In this document: positions 63,998 through 64,000 of the stretch, one piece after another
Layout of the letters: every line of letters starts with the position of its first letter
Numbering within the stretch: the stretch's first letter is position 1
DNA from: Priapulus caudatus
Taxonomy: Eukaryota; Priapulida; Priapulimorpha; Priapulimorphida; Priapulidae
Assembly (NCBI RefSeq): GCF_000485595.1
Contig: NW_014577846.1
Location: forward strand, 9,649-73,648
Direction: 5' to 3'
Length of the DNA: 64,000 nucleotides
Program-made: the position numbers and the translations under genes
The notes under the pieces: generated by a model
The model's database searches: none
The model's input: only the letters and a program-made list of their open reading frames with translations
Told to the model about the DNA's origin: nothing

Positions 63998-64000
63998 AGC

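Overview
This is an animal (metazoan) nuclear genome window of about 64 kb. The genes are split into many small exons with GT..AG introns, intergenic and intronic DNA is full of terminal-inverted-repeat (TIR) elements and minisatellites, and the two genes recognised belong to animal families. The phylum cannot be fixed from the sequence. A highly repetitive invertebrate fits best, because the same repeat types recur in unrelated introns and uncorrected or allelic sequence seems to have been merged. One 25-N assembly gap lies at 19109-19133.

Layout. 1-15 kb: no gene I can name. It holds a pyrimidine tract, an interspersed ~120-bp repeat, a complete but frameshifted PIF/Harbinger transposon (9036-10800), a minisatellite and several foldback elements. 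15.48-31.46 kb, plus strand: a RhoBTB gene (atypical Rho GTPase plus BTB domains) with 11 coding exons whose splice phases agree throughout. Its centre is disturbed. Exon 4 carries indels, and a second indel-riddled copy of exons 4-9 (19540-25242) sits after the gap, flanked by halves of one intron-4 TIR element. I read this as a merged haplotype or uncorrected long-read patch rather than a real paralogue. 31.5-38.8 kb: intergenic, with a LINE 3' end and TIR/foldback elements. 38.84-60.24 kb, minus strand: a SLP-76/BLNK-type adaptor gene (N-terminal SAM, acidic region, proline-rich region, C-terminal SH2) in at least 17 small exons. Two short linking exons were not located. The introns hold at least six TIR or composite elements. 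60.3-64 kb: simple repeats, GA tracts and a terminal hairpin element. The two genes converge.

The most unusual signal is a family of ten very short, almost fully self-complementary elements (40-129 bp). They end in CARRRG/CYYYTG and are each flanked by a 7-bp duplication (exact in nine, 6/7 in one), scattered from 3.6 to 61.6 kb. The second is that the RhoBTB gene carries two minisatellites whose repeat unit starts in the end of an exon and contains its 5' splice site, so donor-like sites are multiplied. The third is the adaptor gene itself, which keeps the SAM / acidic / RxxK / SH2 layout of lymphocyte adaptors.
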